NCBI GenBank assembly: GCA_945787295.1
Contig: CALZHQ010000016.1
Coordinates: 1 to 34,242 of the forward strand
Direction: 5' to 3'
From: an uncultured Desulfuromonadales bacterium
GTDB lineage: Bacteria; Desulfobacterota; Desulfuromonadia; Desulfuromonadales; Geopsychrobacteraceae
DNA length: 34,242 nt
Shown: positions 1 to 7,565 of the stretch, one piece after another
Numbering within the stretch: the first letter of the stretch is position 1
Layout of the letters: every line of letters begins with the position of its first letter
Position numbers and translations under genes: made by a program
The notes under the pieces: model-generated
What the model saw: the letters and a program-made list of their open reading frames with translations, nothing else
The model's database searches: none
What the model was told of the DNA's origin: nothing

Positions 1-70
1 GGGCGGCGTACTCCTTGGCCCAGGCGGCATGGGAACCGACCATGAAGGGTTCGAGCAGGACAATCTGCAT
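1..70 (-). CDS. tRNA-queuosine alpha-mannosyltransferase (DUF3524/GTDC1-like), N-terminal fragment
   Basis: Only the first 23 codons are in the window. The minus-strand frame opens with ATG at 70 and reads MQIVLLEPFMVGSHAAWAKE before the edge. The pattern of hydrophobic strand, then EPF, then GSHxAWA is the N-terminal signature of the DUF3524 glycosyltransferase family, whose animal members (QTMAN, GTDC1) add mannose to queuosine in tRNA-Asp. It begins 8 bases after the ispG stop, so the two genes are probably cotranscribed; an AGAGGA within the end of ispG may serve as the ribosome binding site. The bacterial members' substrate is inferred from the animal enzymes. Recognition rests on a short stretch, so confidence is moderate. 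Confidence 0.62.
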   Translation of the reverse strand, partial: MQIVLLEPFMVGSHAAWAKEYAA

Positions 71-78
71 CGGCAGAA

Positions 79-1149
79 TCAATCCTCTGCCGAAAGATCT
101 TCGATCATCTTCCAGGCTTCTTCGACCAGCGCATCGGCCAGCTGCTCCTGCGGCACCTTGCGCAGCACCTCGCCTTTGCAGAACAGCAACCCCTGCCCCT
201 TGCCACCGGCGATCCCCAGATCAGCCTCACGCGCCTCGCCGGGACCATTGACCACACAGCCCATCACCGCGATGGTCAGCGGTTTCGGCAGGTCGTGCAG
301 CCGCTGCTCAACCTCCTCGGCGATTTCGATCAGGTCGATCTGGCAGCGGCCGCAGGTCGGGCAGCTGACAAACACCGGACCGCGTTCGCGCAGTTCCAGC
401 GACTTGAGGATTTCAAAACCAACCCGCACCTCTTCGACCGGGTCACCGGTCAATGAGACCCGCAGGGTGTCGCCGATCCCCTCGTAAAGCAGGCTGCCGA
501 GGCCGACAGCGCTCTTGATCGTTCCGGCCCAGGTGGTGCCAGCTTCGGTAATGCCGATATGTAGTGGATAATCGACCTGCGTTGCCAAACGCCAGTAGGC
601 CTCGACGGTGCGGCGGACATCGGACACCTTGAGGCTGACCTTGATCTCCTGGTAGTTCAGATCTTCGAGGATGCGAATGTGGCCAAGCGCGCTTTCCGCC
701 ATCGCTTCGGCGGTCGGATGGCCGTATTTCGCCAAAAGCTCTTTTTCCAGCGAACCGCCGTTGACACCGATGCGGATCGGCACCTGCCGTTCACGGCAGG
801 CAGCGACCACCTCCTCAACCTTCCAGCGTTCACCGATATTGCCGGGGTTGAGGCGCAGTCCGTCCACCCCCTGCTCAACAGCGGTCAGCGCCAGCTTATA
901 GTCGAAATGGATATCGGCGATCAGCGGCATCTCACAGCCCTGCTTGATTGCTCCGAGACTATCAGCGGCCTGCTGATCCGGAACCGCACAGCGGATAATT
1001 TCGCAACCGGCCTGCTGCAGCGCATCGATCTGGGCCAAAGTTGCCGCTACATCGCGGGTATCGGTGTTGCACATCGACTGCACAGAGATCGGCGCATCGC
1101 CACCGACAGCAAGGGATCCAAGTTTGATCTGACGGGATTTACGTCGCAA
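79..1149 (-). CDS. ispG: 4-hydroxy-3-methylbut-2-enyl diphosphate synthase (flavodoxin/ferredoxin)
   Basis: IspG (GcpE) converts methylerythritol cyclodiphosphate to HMBPP in the non-mevalonate isoprenoid pathway, using a [4Fe-4S] cluster in the cytoplasm. The 356-residue product has the N-terminal TIM-barrel part (QSMCNTDTRD, ADIHFDY, LNPGNIG, GVNGGSLE) and the C-terminal reductase-like part with cluster ligands Cys263, Cys266 (SCPTCGRC) and Cys298 (MGCVVNGPGEA), plus Glu305. These sit at a constant offset of seven from the E. coli ligands. The start is TTG at 1149: an AAAGGAG lies 8 bases upstream and no in-frame ATG fits better. The length is the usual compact bacterial form. The gene is followed after 8 bases by a queuosine mannosyltransferase gene on the same strand and is divergent from rlmD. 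Confidence 0.97.
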   Translation of the reverse strand: MRRKSRQIKLGSLAVGGDAPISVQSMCNTDTRDVAATLAQIDALQQAGCEIIRCAVPDQQAADSLGAIKQGCEMPLIADIHFDYKLALTAVEQGVDGLRLNPGNIGERWKVEEVVAACRERQVPIRIGVNGGSLEKELLAKYGHPTAEAMAESALGHIRILEDLNYQEIKVSLKVSDVRRTVEAYWRLATQVDYPLHIGITEAGTTWAGTIKSAVGLGSLLYEGIGDTLRVSLTGDPVEEVRVGFEILKSLELRERGPVFVSCPTCGRCQIDLIEIAEEVEQRLHDLPKPLTIAVMGCVVNGPGEAREADLGIAGGKGQGLLFCKGEVLRKVPQEQLADALVEEAWKMIEDLSAED

Positions 1150-1305
1150 CGGCCGAACTCCTTTAATGATTTGCTACTCTTATCAACAGCGGAGAGTCTA
1201 CCGGACTTTACTGTCGACAATCAAGAGCGCTGAAGTTTGACAGCAACCCTGCTCCAGGAGTACCCTGCCTGTCCCTTTAGCATCTACAAGAGAAACGACA
1301 TTTTT

Positions 1306-2703
1306 GTGAAAAAGAAACAACTAAACAAACCAAAGCTGCGCAATACCCTGAAACTGACCATCGACGCCCTCGACAGCGAAGGGATCGGTCTGGCCAGGTA
1401 CGAAGGCAAAACTGCACTGGTGCAGGGTGCGCTGCCGGGCGAAACGGTGATAGCCGAAGTCGAGCACGAGGGGCGTACGCACTTTTATACCAAGCTGCGT
1501 AAAGTAGTGCGTAATGCGCCGCAGCGCACGGCCAACAATCCCTGCAAAAAAGAGCTGGAGTGTCTGGGCTGCCCGCTGATCGGCATGAAGTACCAGGCCC
1601 AACTCGACTACAAGCAGCAGCGCGTGGCGGGGGCCCTGGCTGAGTATAAATTGCTGCAGGATGAACTGGTGCAGCCGACCCTGCCCTCTGATCCGGCGCT
1701 TACTTACCGGGCCAGCGCCAAGCTGGTGTTCGGCCGCAAACGGGAAAAGGTGCAGATCGGCCTCTATCAGCGTGGCAGCCACCAGGTGATCGATACCGGC
1801 GACTGCCCGGTGCATCATCCGCTGATCAATAGAATCATCAACGTGGTCCGCAATGAAGTACAACACCTGGGAATTTCAGTCTACAGCACCCGGCATAAAA
1901 ACGGCCTGTTGCGCTACTTGCTGATCCGTGTCAGCCCGACCAATGATAAGGCGATGGTCACTTTTGTCAGCAACTTTCGTGATCTGCAGCAGCTGCCGAA
2001 ACTGGGCAAGCGGCTGATGAACAAGGTCCCGGAAGTGATCGCTATCCATCAGAACGTCAACAGTTCAACCGGCAACGTCATCCTCGGCCAGGAAACCTTA
2101 AAACTGCACGGCCTTCCGGACCTGATCGACAGGATTGGCGATATCCGCTTGCGGATTGCCCCGGAGGCCTTTTTTCAGGTCAATACCCTGCAGGCGGCCA
2201 AAATCTACGCACTGGTCCGCCAGTGGGCCGCGTTGCAGAGAAAAGATGTTGCTGTCGACCTCTACTGCGGAATCGGCGGAATCGCCCTGCACCTGGCAAA
2301 AGATGCCGGAGACGTTATCGGCATTGAGTATGTCGACCAAGCGGTGCGCAACGCGGCTGACAATGCCCGGTTGAATGGGTTGGACAACTGCCGCTTCATT
2401 GCCGGCGATGCCGCTGCAGAACTGGCAAAGCTGGCCGCCCAGGTCGAAACCGTGCAGCTGGCGACCCTGAACCCGCCGCGCAAGGGCTGCACAGAGGAGT
2501 TGCTGCAGGCGCTGTGTCAACTGCGGCCATGGCAGATCATCTACGTCTCCTGTGACCCCGACAGCCTGGCCCGCGATCTGCGGTGGCTGGTCGATGGTGG
2601 CTACCGGATCGACCAGGTCCAGCCGGTCGATATGTTCCCGCAGACCGCCCACGTCGAAACGGTGGTAAAATTGATATTAAAGCAGGAAACAGATGCTGAA
2701 TAG
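1306..2703 (+). CDS. rlmD: 23S rRNA (uracil-1939-C5)-methyltransferase RlmD (RumA family)
   Basis: This SAM-dependent enzyme methylates a uridine of 23S rRNA (U1939 in E. coli) at C5. Visible parts are an N-terminal TRAM domain (LTIDALDSEGIGLARYEGKTALV), four cysteines spaced as the [4Fe-4S] ligands (about residues 80, 86, 89 and 167), the SAM motif VDLYCGIGGIALHLA, the NPPRKG motif and the catalytic cysteine in YVSCDPDSLARD (about residue 416). The frame is open back to a TTG at 1237, but the GTG at 1306 puts the usual short lysine-rich leader before the TRAM domain, as in E. coli; neither start has a strong Shine-Dalgarno. RlmD versus another member of the RumA/TrmA family cannot be settled by eye. 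It overlaps the next gene by 11 bases. Confidence 0.9.
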   Translation: MKKKQLNKPKLRNTLKLTIDALDSEGIGLARYEGKTALVQGALPGETVIAEVEHEGRTHFYTKLRKVVRNAPQRTANNPCKKELECLGCPLIGMKYQAQLDYKQQRVAGALAEYKLLQDELVQPTLPSDPALTYRASAKLVFGRKREKVQIGLYQRGSHQVIDTGDCPVHHPLINRIINVVRNEVQHLGISVYSTRHKNGLLRYLLIRVSPTNDKAMVTFVSNFRDLQQLPKLGKRLMNKVPEVIAIHQNVNSSTGNVILGQETLKLHGLPDLIDRIGDIRLRIAPEAFFQVNTLQAAKIYALVRQWAALQRKDVAVDLYCGIGGIALHLAKDAGDVIGIEYVDQAVRNAADNARLNGLDNCRFIAGDAAAELAKLAAQVETVQLATLNPPRKGCTEELLQALCQLRPWQIIYVSCDPDSLARDLRWLVDGGYRIDQVQPVDMFPQTAHVETVVKLILKQETDAE

Positions 2704-3022
2704 CGCGACGCTGGCGGCAGTGTTGCTGATCTGCGCCGGCATCATTCACAATTACAGTTTCATGTGCCGCAAGCTGAACCCGGAAGGATTGAAGGTCTTC
2801 TACCCATCTTCAGCGGCCGGCAAGCTGCTACTCGATGCCAGCTGGATATTGCTTGCCGCCGCAGGGCTGTATCTGACCTTTCACCTGTCGGTGGTACTCA
2901 GTGCGGTTGCTGCAGCAATCTACTTTCTCCTGTTGCCATTTGTGTTGCAGCCGCCACTGGCCCGCCTCCTCGGTTTCCGTAGCCTGGCCGAATACGTCGA
3001 ACATATAGATCGGCAAGATTGA
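2693..3022 (+). CDS. small integral membrane protein of unknown function
   Basis: A 109-residue protein that I do not recognise as a named family. It has an N-terminal hydrophobic segment (about residues 5-20), a polar loop with a Cys (MCRKLNPEGLKVF), and two further hydrophobic stretches (about 45-62 and 66-88), so two to three membrane helices are likely, with a charged C-terminus. The ATG overlaps the end of rlmD by 11 bases and is preceded by GCAGGAAACAG, a usable ribosome binding site, which points to translational coupling with rlmD. No catalytic motif is visible. The function is unknown; the coupling with rlmD may be only transcriptional convenience. Confidence 0.78.
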   Translation: MLNSATLAAVLLICAGIIHNYSFMCRKLNPEGLKVFYPSSAAGKLLLDASWILLAAAGLYLTFHLSVVLSAVAAAIYFLLLPFVLQPPLARLLGFRSLAEYVEHIDRQD

Positions 3023-3162
3023 AAACATAGTCGCCAGCTGGTGAATTTGCAGCGTGCCGGCATGACCAATGTTCGGTAAACTTCCGGGGAGACAGCACAT
3101 TCAACAGCAGCTTATGGAAACACCCGTACAGCGTTTATCGCTCAAAGCAGAAGGAAGAAATA

Positions 3163-3750
3163 ATGATCGAACTCGACTATAGCCAGTTCCAGTGCCCACA
3201 CCCGGTGGTCGAAACACGCAAACAACTCTTGGCCAAGCCGGATGAGACCTTTTCTATTCTGGTCGGTGATCAAATGGCAAAAGAGAATGTTGGCCGTCTG
3301 GCAGAAAAAATGGGCTATCTGGTCAGCGGGGAAGATGTAGGGCAGGCCTTTCGATTGACACTAACTCCCTCTAGCACTGAGCCGCAAACAGTCTCGGAAA
3401 GCCCGGTGATTGCCGGAGATACCGTCGTTTATTGCGGCAGTGACCAGATGGGACAGGGCGACACCGAGTTCGGTCAGATTCTACTGAAGAATTTCATTGC
3501 AACCTTGCTTGAGCTCGACCCGTTGCCTGACAAGATTCTGTTCGTGAATACCGGGGTCAAACTGGCTTGCTCCGGTTCGGAAACGCTCGAAGCCCTCAAT
3601 CAGCTCTCTTGCCGAGGAGTCGACATTGCCTCCTGTGGGCTCTGCCTCGAATACTACCATTTGAAAGACCAGCTCAAAGTGGGTCGGGTGACCAACATGC
3701 TGGAAATTGCTGAGGTCCAGATACAGTCGGGTCGGCTGATCAGGCCCTGA
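3163..3750 (+). CDS. yedF: YedF family sulfurtransferase-like selenium metabolism protein
   Basis: The 195-residue product fuses a TusA/SirA-like domain (residues 1-70, with the Cys-Pro motif QCPHP, Cys11) to a DsrE-like domain (about 85-195: VVYCGSDQMGQGD, ILFVNTGVKLAC, GVDIASCGLCLEYY). This two-domain order defines the YedF proteins, which co-occur with selenophosphate synthase in selenium-using bacteria and are thought to handle activated sulfur or selenium; the exact reaction is not established. The start is ATG at 3163 with GAAGGAAG at ideal spacing. The C-terminal domain carries several cysteines that could relay persulfide. The gene stands alone, 140 bases after the small membrane protein. 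No other selenium gene is in the window. Confidence 0.9.
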   Translation: MIELDYSQFQCPHPVVETRKQLLAKPDETFSILVGDQMAKENVGRLAEKMGYLVSGEDVGQAFRLTLTPSSTEPQTVSESPVIAGDTVVYCGSDQMGQGDTEFGQILLKNFIATLLELDPLPDKILFVNTGVKLACSGSETLEALNQLSCRGVDIASCGLCLEYYHLKDQLKVGRVTNMLEIAEVQIQSGRLIRP

Positions 3751-3890
3751 ACCGATGGTACTTGACAGGAGAACGCGTAGCGCGAGAGAATTTAATCATA
3801 TTGCTTGTGAAAGTCTTCATCATGAGCTAGCATTTATATTTAAGCCGATTTGATAAAATTGAAGATTTGCCGGAGGGGAAGGTTGCACTT

Positions 3891-4265
3891 TTGAAAAAGA
3901 AAATTCTTGTCGTAGATGACAGTCAGCCGATACTGGAACTGGCGACCACCATGCTGAGACTGCTCGGCTATGAGCCACTAAAAGCCAGCAGCGGGATAGA
4001 GGCCCTTAAAGTCCTGGCCCAGGAAAAACCGGATATGGCCCTGCTGGATGTGATTCTGCCCGATATGGATGGCTTTAAAATCTGTCAACATATTCGAAAT
4101 AACCCGGCAACCGCCGATATGCCAATCTTTATGCTTTCGGCGAAAAAAACCACCGAAGACGTAGAACGCGGAAAAAACGCCGGTGCGAATGAATATGTCA
4201 CCAAACCGTTCAGATCCGCAGAGATGGCCCAACTGATCAAAAACTACTTCGGCAATAACTCCTAA
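3891..4265 (+). CDS. single-domain response regulator (receiver)
   Basis: A stand-alone CheY/PilH-type receiver of about 124 residues. It has the acidic pair in ILVVDDS, the phosphoacceptor Asp in MALLDVILPDMDGF, the switch residue in IFMLSAKK, and the conserved Lys in YVTKPF. There is no output domain, so it works by protein contact or as a phosphate sink. The frame is open from a TTG at 3867, but the TTG at 3891 follows a GGAGGGG ribosome binding site and starts the protein right before the first beta strand, so that start is preferred. A strong terminator follows 22 bases after the stop, and no kinase is adjacent. The partner is unknown. Confidence 0.88.
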   Translation: MKKKILVVDDSQPILELATTMLRLLGYEPLKASSGIEALKVLAQEKPDMALLDVILPDMDGFKICQHIRNNPATADMPIFMLSAKKTTEDVERGKNAGANEYVTKPFRSAEMAQLIKNYFGNNS

Positions 4266-4287
4266 GCCTTTTCAATTTTTACAAGCA

Positions 4288-4319
4288 AAAGCTTTCCGGC
4301 ACAGCGGAGAGCTTTTTTT
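4288..4319 (+). terminator. Rho-independent terminator after the single-domain response regulator
   Basis: An 11-bp stem with one G-U pair (AAAGCTTTCCG and CGGAGAGCTTT, 4288-4298 with 4305-4315) closes a 6-base loop and runs into seven T residues. It separates the regulator gene from malQ. Confidence 0.88.
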
Positions 4320-4375
4320 ATGCCTGAAAAGCAGACGGCCGCTGCTAAAAGCCATAGACCGAATCAGGAGGCACC

Positions 4376-5881
4376 ATGTTCAATAACCGCCGTAGTGGTA
4401 TTCTGCTACACCCAAGTTCCCTGCCCGGCTCACAACCGATCGGAAGCCTTGGACAAGAGGCGTACGCTTTTGTTGATTGGCTGGTCGCAGCCGGACAATC
4501 GGTCTGGCAGATTCTCCCCCTTGGCCCCACCGGCTATGGAAACTGTCCCTACAGTTGCTATTCGGCATTTGCCGGCAATCCACTATTAATCAACCTTGCA
4601 AAACTGGTTGAGCTGGGAGATCTGCGCCAGAAAGAATTGCCGCCCTCAGTAGCTAGCAGCGATACGGTCGATTATACAAAAGCGGAAAAACAGTTGAGCT
4701 TGCTCCGCCTGGCAAGTGCTCGTTTCGCAGAGGGGACAAACGCTAGCCGGCACCAGAAGTTCGAACAGTTCTGCCGCGAACAGGCTTACTGGTTGAACGA
4801 CTACTGCTTCTTTGAGGCGATGCGGCAGCAGCAGAATAACAGCTGGCAACAATGGCCGGCAGAGATCAGGCAACGACGGCAAAGTGCCCTGCATAAATGG
4901 GGTGTTCAGCTGCAGGAGGAAATCGCCTGGCACAAATACCTCCAGTTCGTCTTTTTTGAGCAATGGTTCGAACTGAAAACCTATGCCAACCAACAAGGGG
5001 TGGAAATTTTCGGCGATCTGCCGATTTTTGTCGCCGAAAACTCTGCTGATGTCTGGTCCAACCGAAAGCTGTTCTATCTCGACGAGGAAGATCAACCGAC
5101 CCTGGTCGCAGGAGTTCCACCCGATTATTTCAGTAAAACCGGGCAACGCTGGGGCAATCCCCTTTATGACTGGGAGAAGATGGCCCAGGACGACTATTCC
5201 TGGTGGTGTTCTCGCTTCCACTGGAATCTGCAACTTTTCGACCTGGTGAGAGTCGATCACTTCCGTGGTTTTGCCGCCTGCTGGGCAATTCCGGCGGAAG
5301 AGAAAACCGCCATTAACGGCAGCTGGCTTGAGGTCCCTGGCGAACAACTGTTTACCCGGCTAGAGGCTGAATTTACCGAGCTACCGATCGTAGCAGAAGA
5401 CCTCGGCGTCATCACTGCCGATGTCGAGGAGCTACGCGACCAATTCAATCTACCCGGGATGAAGATCCTGCAGTTTGCTTTTGACTCAGGCCCGAGCAAC
5501 CCGTACCTGCCGCACAACCACGTGCCCAACTCGGTTATCTATCCGGGTACCCATGACAACAACACCAGTCTCGGCTGGTGGCAAGCACTCGACAGCAAAG
5601 GCAAGCAGCAGGTCAGGGATTACCTGAAACGCCCCTGTCGGGATATGCCATGGACACTGATTGAAACAACTCTGGCCAGTGTCGCCAAGCTGGCAGTCAT
5701 TCCGCTGCAGGACCTCCTCGGCCTGGACGGCAAATCACGTATGAACCGGCCTGGAACAGCGCGAGGAAACTGGCAATGGCGCCTGCAAGAGGGCCAGACT
5801 TCCCGCGAAATAACCGAGCAATTACGCCACGTTACTCATCTATACGGACGTCTTCTGTGCAATCCCACAGAAACGCAATGA
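4376..5881 (+). CDS. malQ: 4-alpha-glucanotransferase (amylomaltase, GH77)
   Basis: MalQ transfers alpha-1,4-glucan segments between malto-oligosaccharides or glycogen breakdown products in the cytoplasm. The 501-residue protein has the GH77 opening (RRSGILLHPSSLPG), the SVWQILPLGPTGYGNCPY block, and all three catalytic acids: nucleophile Asp294 in RVDHFRGF, acid/base Glu341 in VAEDLG, and Asp394 in GTHDNNT. The length matches the short bacterial amylomaltases. The start is ATG at 4376 with CAGGAGG eight bases upstream. It is monocistronic, lying between a terminator and an apparent new promoter, and points to glycogen storage or use. A 6-bp hairpin (AAGAGC/GCTCTT) directly follows the stop but has no T-run. 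Confidence 0.97.
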   Translation: MFNNRRSGILLHPSSLPGSQPIGSLGQEAYAFVDWLVAAGQSVWQILPLGPTGYGNCPYSCYSAFAGNPLLINLAKLVELGDLRQKELPPSVASSDTVDYTKAEKQLSLLRLASARFAEGTNASRHQKFEQFCREQAYWLNDYCFFEAMRQQQNNSWQQWPAEIRQRRQSALHKWGVQLQEEIAWHKYLQFVFFEQWFELKTYANQQGVEIFGDLPIFVAENSADVWSNRKLFYLDEEDQPTLVAGVPPDYFSKTGQRWGNPLYDWEKMAQDDYSWWCSRFHWNLQLFDLVRVDHFRGFAACWAIPAEEKTAINGSWLEVPGEQLFTRLEAEFTELPIVAEDLGVITADVEELRDQFNLPGMKILQFAFDSGPSNPYLPHNHVPNSVIYPGTHDNNTSLGWWQALDSKGKQQVRDYLKRPCRDMPWTLIETTLASVAKLAVIPLQDLLGLDGKSRMNRPGTARGNWQWRLQEGQTSREITEQLRHVTHLYGRLLCNPTETQ

Positions 5882-5896
5882 AGAGCGTCTAAGCTC

Positions 5897-5926
5897 TTGA
5901 ACATAAATTACCTGCTATGTTATGTT
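5897..5926 (+). promoter_or_regulatory. possible sigma-70 promoter for the NrfJ-like lipoprotein
   Basis: TTGAAC and TATGTT are separated by 18 bases in the 103-base gap between malQ and the lipoprotein gene. The fit to consensus is moderate and only positional. Confidence 0.35.
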
Positions 5927-5984
5927 TTGCCGGTAGCGTGATAAACAAAGCCGAATAGCGGCTCTTTTTCCGGAGGATATCGTA

Positions 5985-6770
5985 GTGAAAAAAACATTGA
6001 CCCTAATGACCATCGCCCTTGCTGCCCTGTTCCTGACTGCCTGTAGCGAAGATAAACCAGCCGCGACTGCGGCCAAGGCTCCCCAGGCACCGTCTCCTGC
6101 TGCCATGACAGCCCCTGCATCTAACAAGACGGGTGGCACCAGCGGTACCGTAACCGAGACCGTGGACGCAGCTGGCTATACTTATGTTCAGGTCGACAGT
6201 GGAACCGAAAAAATCTGGGCAGCCGCACCGGCCTTTACCGTCGCCGTTGGTGATTCAGTTGTCGTCCCTGACGGTATGCCGATGCAAAACTACCACAGCA
6301 AAACCCTCGATCGCGATTTTCCGGTCGTCTACTTTGTTGACTCGGTCCTCAACGCCAGCGCACCGAGCACCCCGGACGCTTCCGGCGCAGCAATGCCCGA
6401 AGATCAATCGGCAAAAACTGTCGCAGCCACACCGACCGACGTAGACCTGTCGAATATCACCAAAGCAGAAGGCGGTGTCACCGTCGGTGAAATCTTCGGC
6501 GACAAAGCCAACCTGGGCGGCAAAGAAGTAGTCCTGCGCGGCAAGGTCGTCAAGGTCAGCTCACAGATCATGGGCAAGAACTGGCTGCACATTCAGGATG
6601 GCAGTGGCGATGAAGCCGCTGGGACACACGATCTGACCGTCACAACCAGCGCGACTGCCAACGTTGGTGACACAGTTGTCGTTAGCGGCCCACTGACTCT
6701 CGACAAAGACTTCGGTTACGGCTACCAGTACAATGTCATCATCGAAGATGCCAGCGTTGCTGTCGAATAA
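5985..6770 (+). CDS. NrfJ-like lipoprotein with tandem OB-type domains
   Basis: The product is exported and lipid-anchored: the signal peptide ends in a lipobox LTAC with Cys20. After an Ala/Pro-rich linker, residues 48-125 form one small beta-rich domain (SGTVTETVDAAGYTYVQVDS, KIWAAAP, GMPMQNYHSKTL, FPVVYFVDS) resembling NrfJ, encoded with cytochrome c nitrite reductase in Wolinella. Residues 150-261 form a second OB-like domain (VLRGKVVKVSSQIMGKNWLHIQDGSG). The NrfJ role is unknown; periplasmic ligand or metal handling is a guess. The start is GTG at 5985 with CGGAGG upstream. No nrf genes are adjacent. It is single, followed by a strong terminator. Confidence 0.82.
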   Translation: MKKTLTLMTIALAALFLTACSEDKPAATAAKAPQAPSPAAMTAPASNKTGGTSGTVTETVDAAGYTYVQVDSGTEKIWAAAPAFTVAVGDSVVVPDGMPMQNYHSKTLDRDFPVVYFVDSVLNASAPSTPDASGAAMPEDQSAKTVAATPTDVDLSNITKAEGGVTVGEIFGDKANLGGKEVVLRGKVVKVSSQIMGKNWLHIQDGSGDEAAGTHDLTVTTSATANVGDTVVVSGPLTLDKDFGYGYQYNVIIEDASVAVE

Positions 6771-6798
6771 GCTTAACTAAGGACCTAACTATACCAAC

Positions 6799-6828
6799 AA
6801 GGCCCCCGGGAACCCCGGGGGCTTTTTT
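6799..6828 (+). terminator. Rho-independent terminator after the NrfJ-like lipoprotein
   Basis: A 9-bp all-GC stem (GCCCCCGGG with CCCGGGGGC), loop AAC, extended by A/T pairs into six T residues. A very strong intrinsic terminator. Confidence 0.93.
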
Positions 6829-6848
6829 CATACCTGATAGGAATAATC

Positions 6849-6876
6849 TTGCACCCACTCCCTCCCCTGCTAAAAT
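6849..6876 (+). promoter_or_regulatory. probable sigma-70 promoter of the sensor kinase gene
   Basis: TTGCAC and TAAAAT with a 16-base spacer, 36 bases before the GTG start at 6912, just after the preceding terminator. Both boxes are near consensus. Confidence 0.55.
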
Positions 6877-7031
6877 TAAACTTTTGCTAACATTCTATTG
6901 GGGAGTTCACCGTGTCACAGCCTGAGCCACTCAGCAAAAAATATGGCCCACACTGTATCCTCACCATCGACGACGACAAGGGTGTCAGATCGAGTATCAA
7001 ACTATTCCTGGAGGACTAGGACTATCTGGTC

Positions 7032-7394
7032 TTGGAAGCTTCCGACGGCCAGGAAGGGTTGAAACTTTTCCACCGACAGCGCCCCGATCTGATCCTGCTT
7101 GACCTGCGGATGCCCAAACTTAGCGGCCTCGATTTTCTCCAACAGGTACGGGAATTGGATAGCGACATCCCGGTGATTGTCATCTCCGGGACCGGCAGAA
7201 TAAACGATGTCATCGAAGCCCTTCGCCAGGGCGCGGCAGATTTCCTGCTCAAACCGATAGATGACCTGCTGGTTCTCAAACACAGCGTGGACAAAGTTCT
7301 CGAACAGGCTAGATTGCGCCAGGAAAACCGACAATACCGCGAACACCTCGAAGAGATTATTTCCCACCGAACCTTGGCCCTGGAACGAACCTAA
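7032..7394 (+). CDS. receiver-domain fragment between the two in-frame stops
   Basis: This 120-codon piece of the interrupted kinase gene opens at TTG 7032 and holds most of a receiver domain: phosphoacceptor Asp in LILLDLRMPKLSGLDF, switch residue in VIVISGTG, conserved Lys in DFLLKPIDD, then a coiled-coil linker ending at the TAA. It lacks the first beta strand and acidic pair, which lie before the TAG at 7017, so as a separate protein it could not bind Mg or be phosphorylated normally. There is only a weak AGGA upstream of the TTG. It is most likely not an independent gene but the middle part of the broken one. Confidence 0.4.
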   Translation: MEASDGQEGLKLFHRQRPDLILLDLRMPKLSGLDFLQQVRELDSDIPVIVISGTGRINDVIEALRQGAADFLLKPIDDLLVLKHSVDKVLEQARLRQENRQYREHLEEIISHRTLALERT

Positions 7395-7565
7395 CAGCAG
7401 CTGACTCAAAGCGAAGAGAAGTACCGTTCCATCTATGAAAACCTGCAGGATATCTACTTCGAAACCAGCCTTGACGGCACCCTGCTGGAAATCAGCCCAT
7501 CAGTTGAAAAAAGCGCAAACTACAAAAGGGATGATCTGCTTGGTAAAAATGTCTGGGAGAACTAT

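Noticed and set aside
3114..3179. A short frame opening with ATG at 3114 before yedF
   Set aside because: It has no ribosome binding site and runs out of frame into yedF, so it looks accidental.
7017..7019. In-frame TAG read as pyrrolysine
   Set aside because: The site is in an ordinary receiver domain, a second stop (TAA) interrupts the same gene, rlmD ends in TAG, and no pyl genes are visible.
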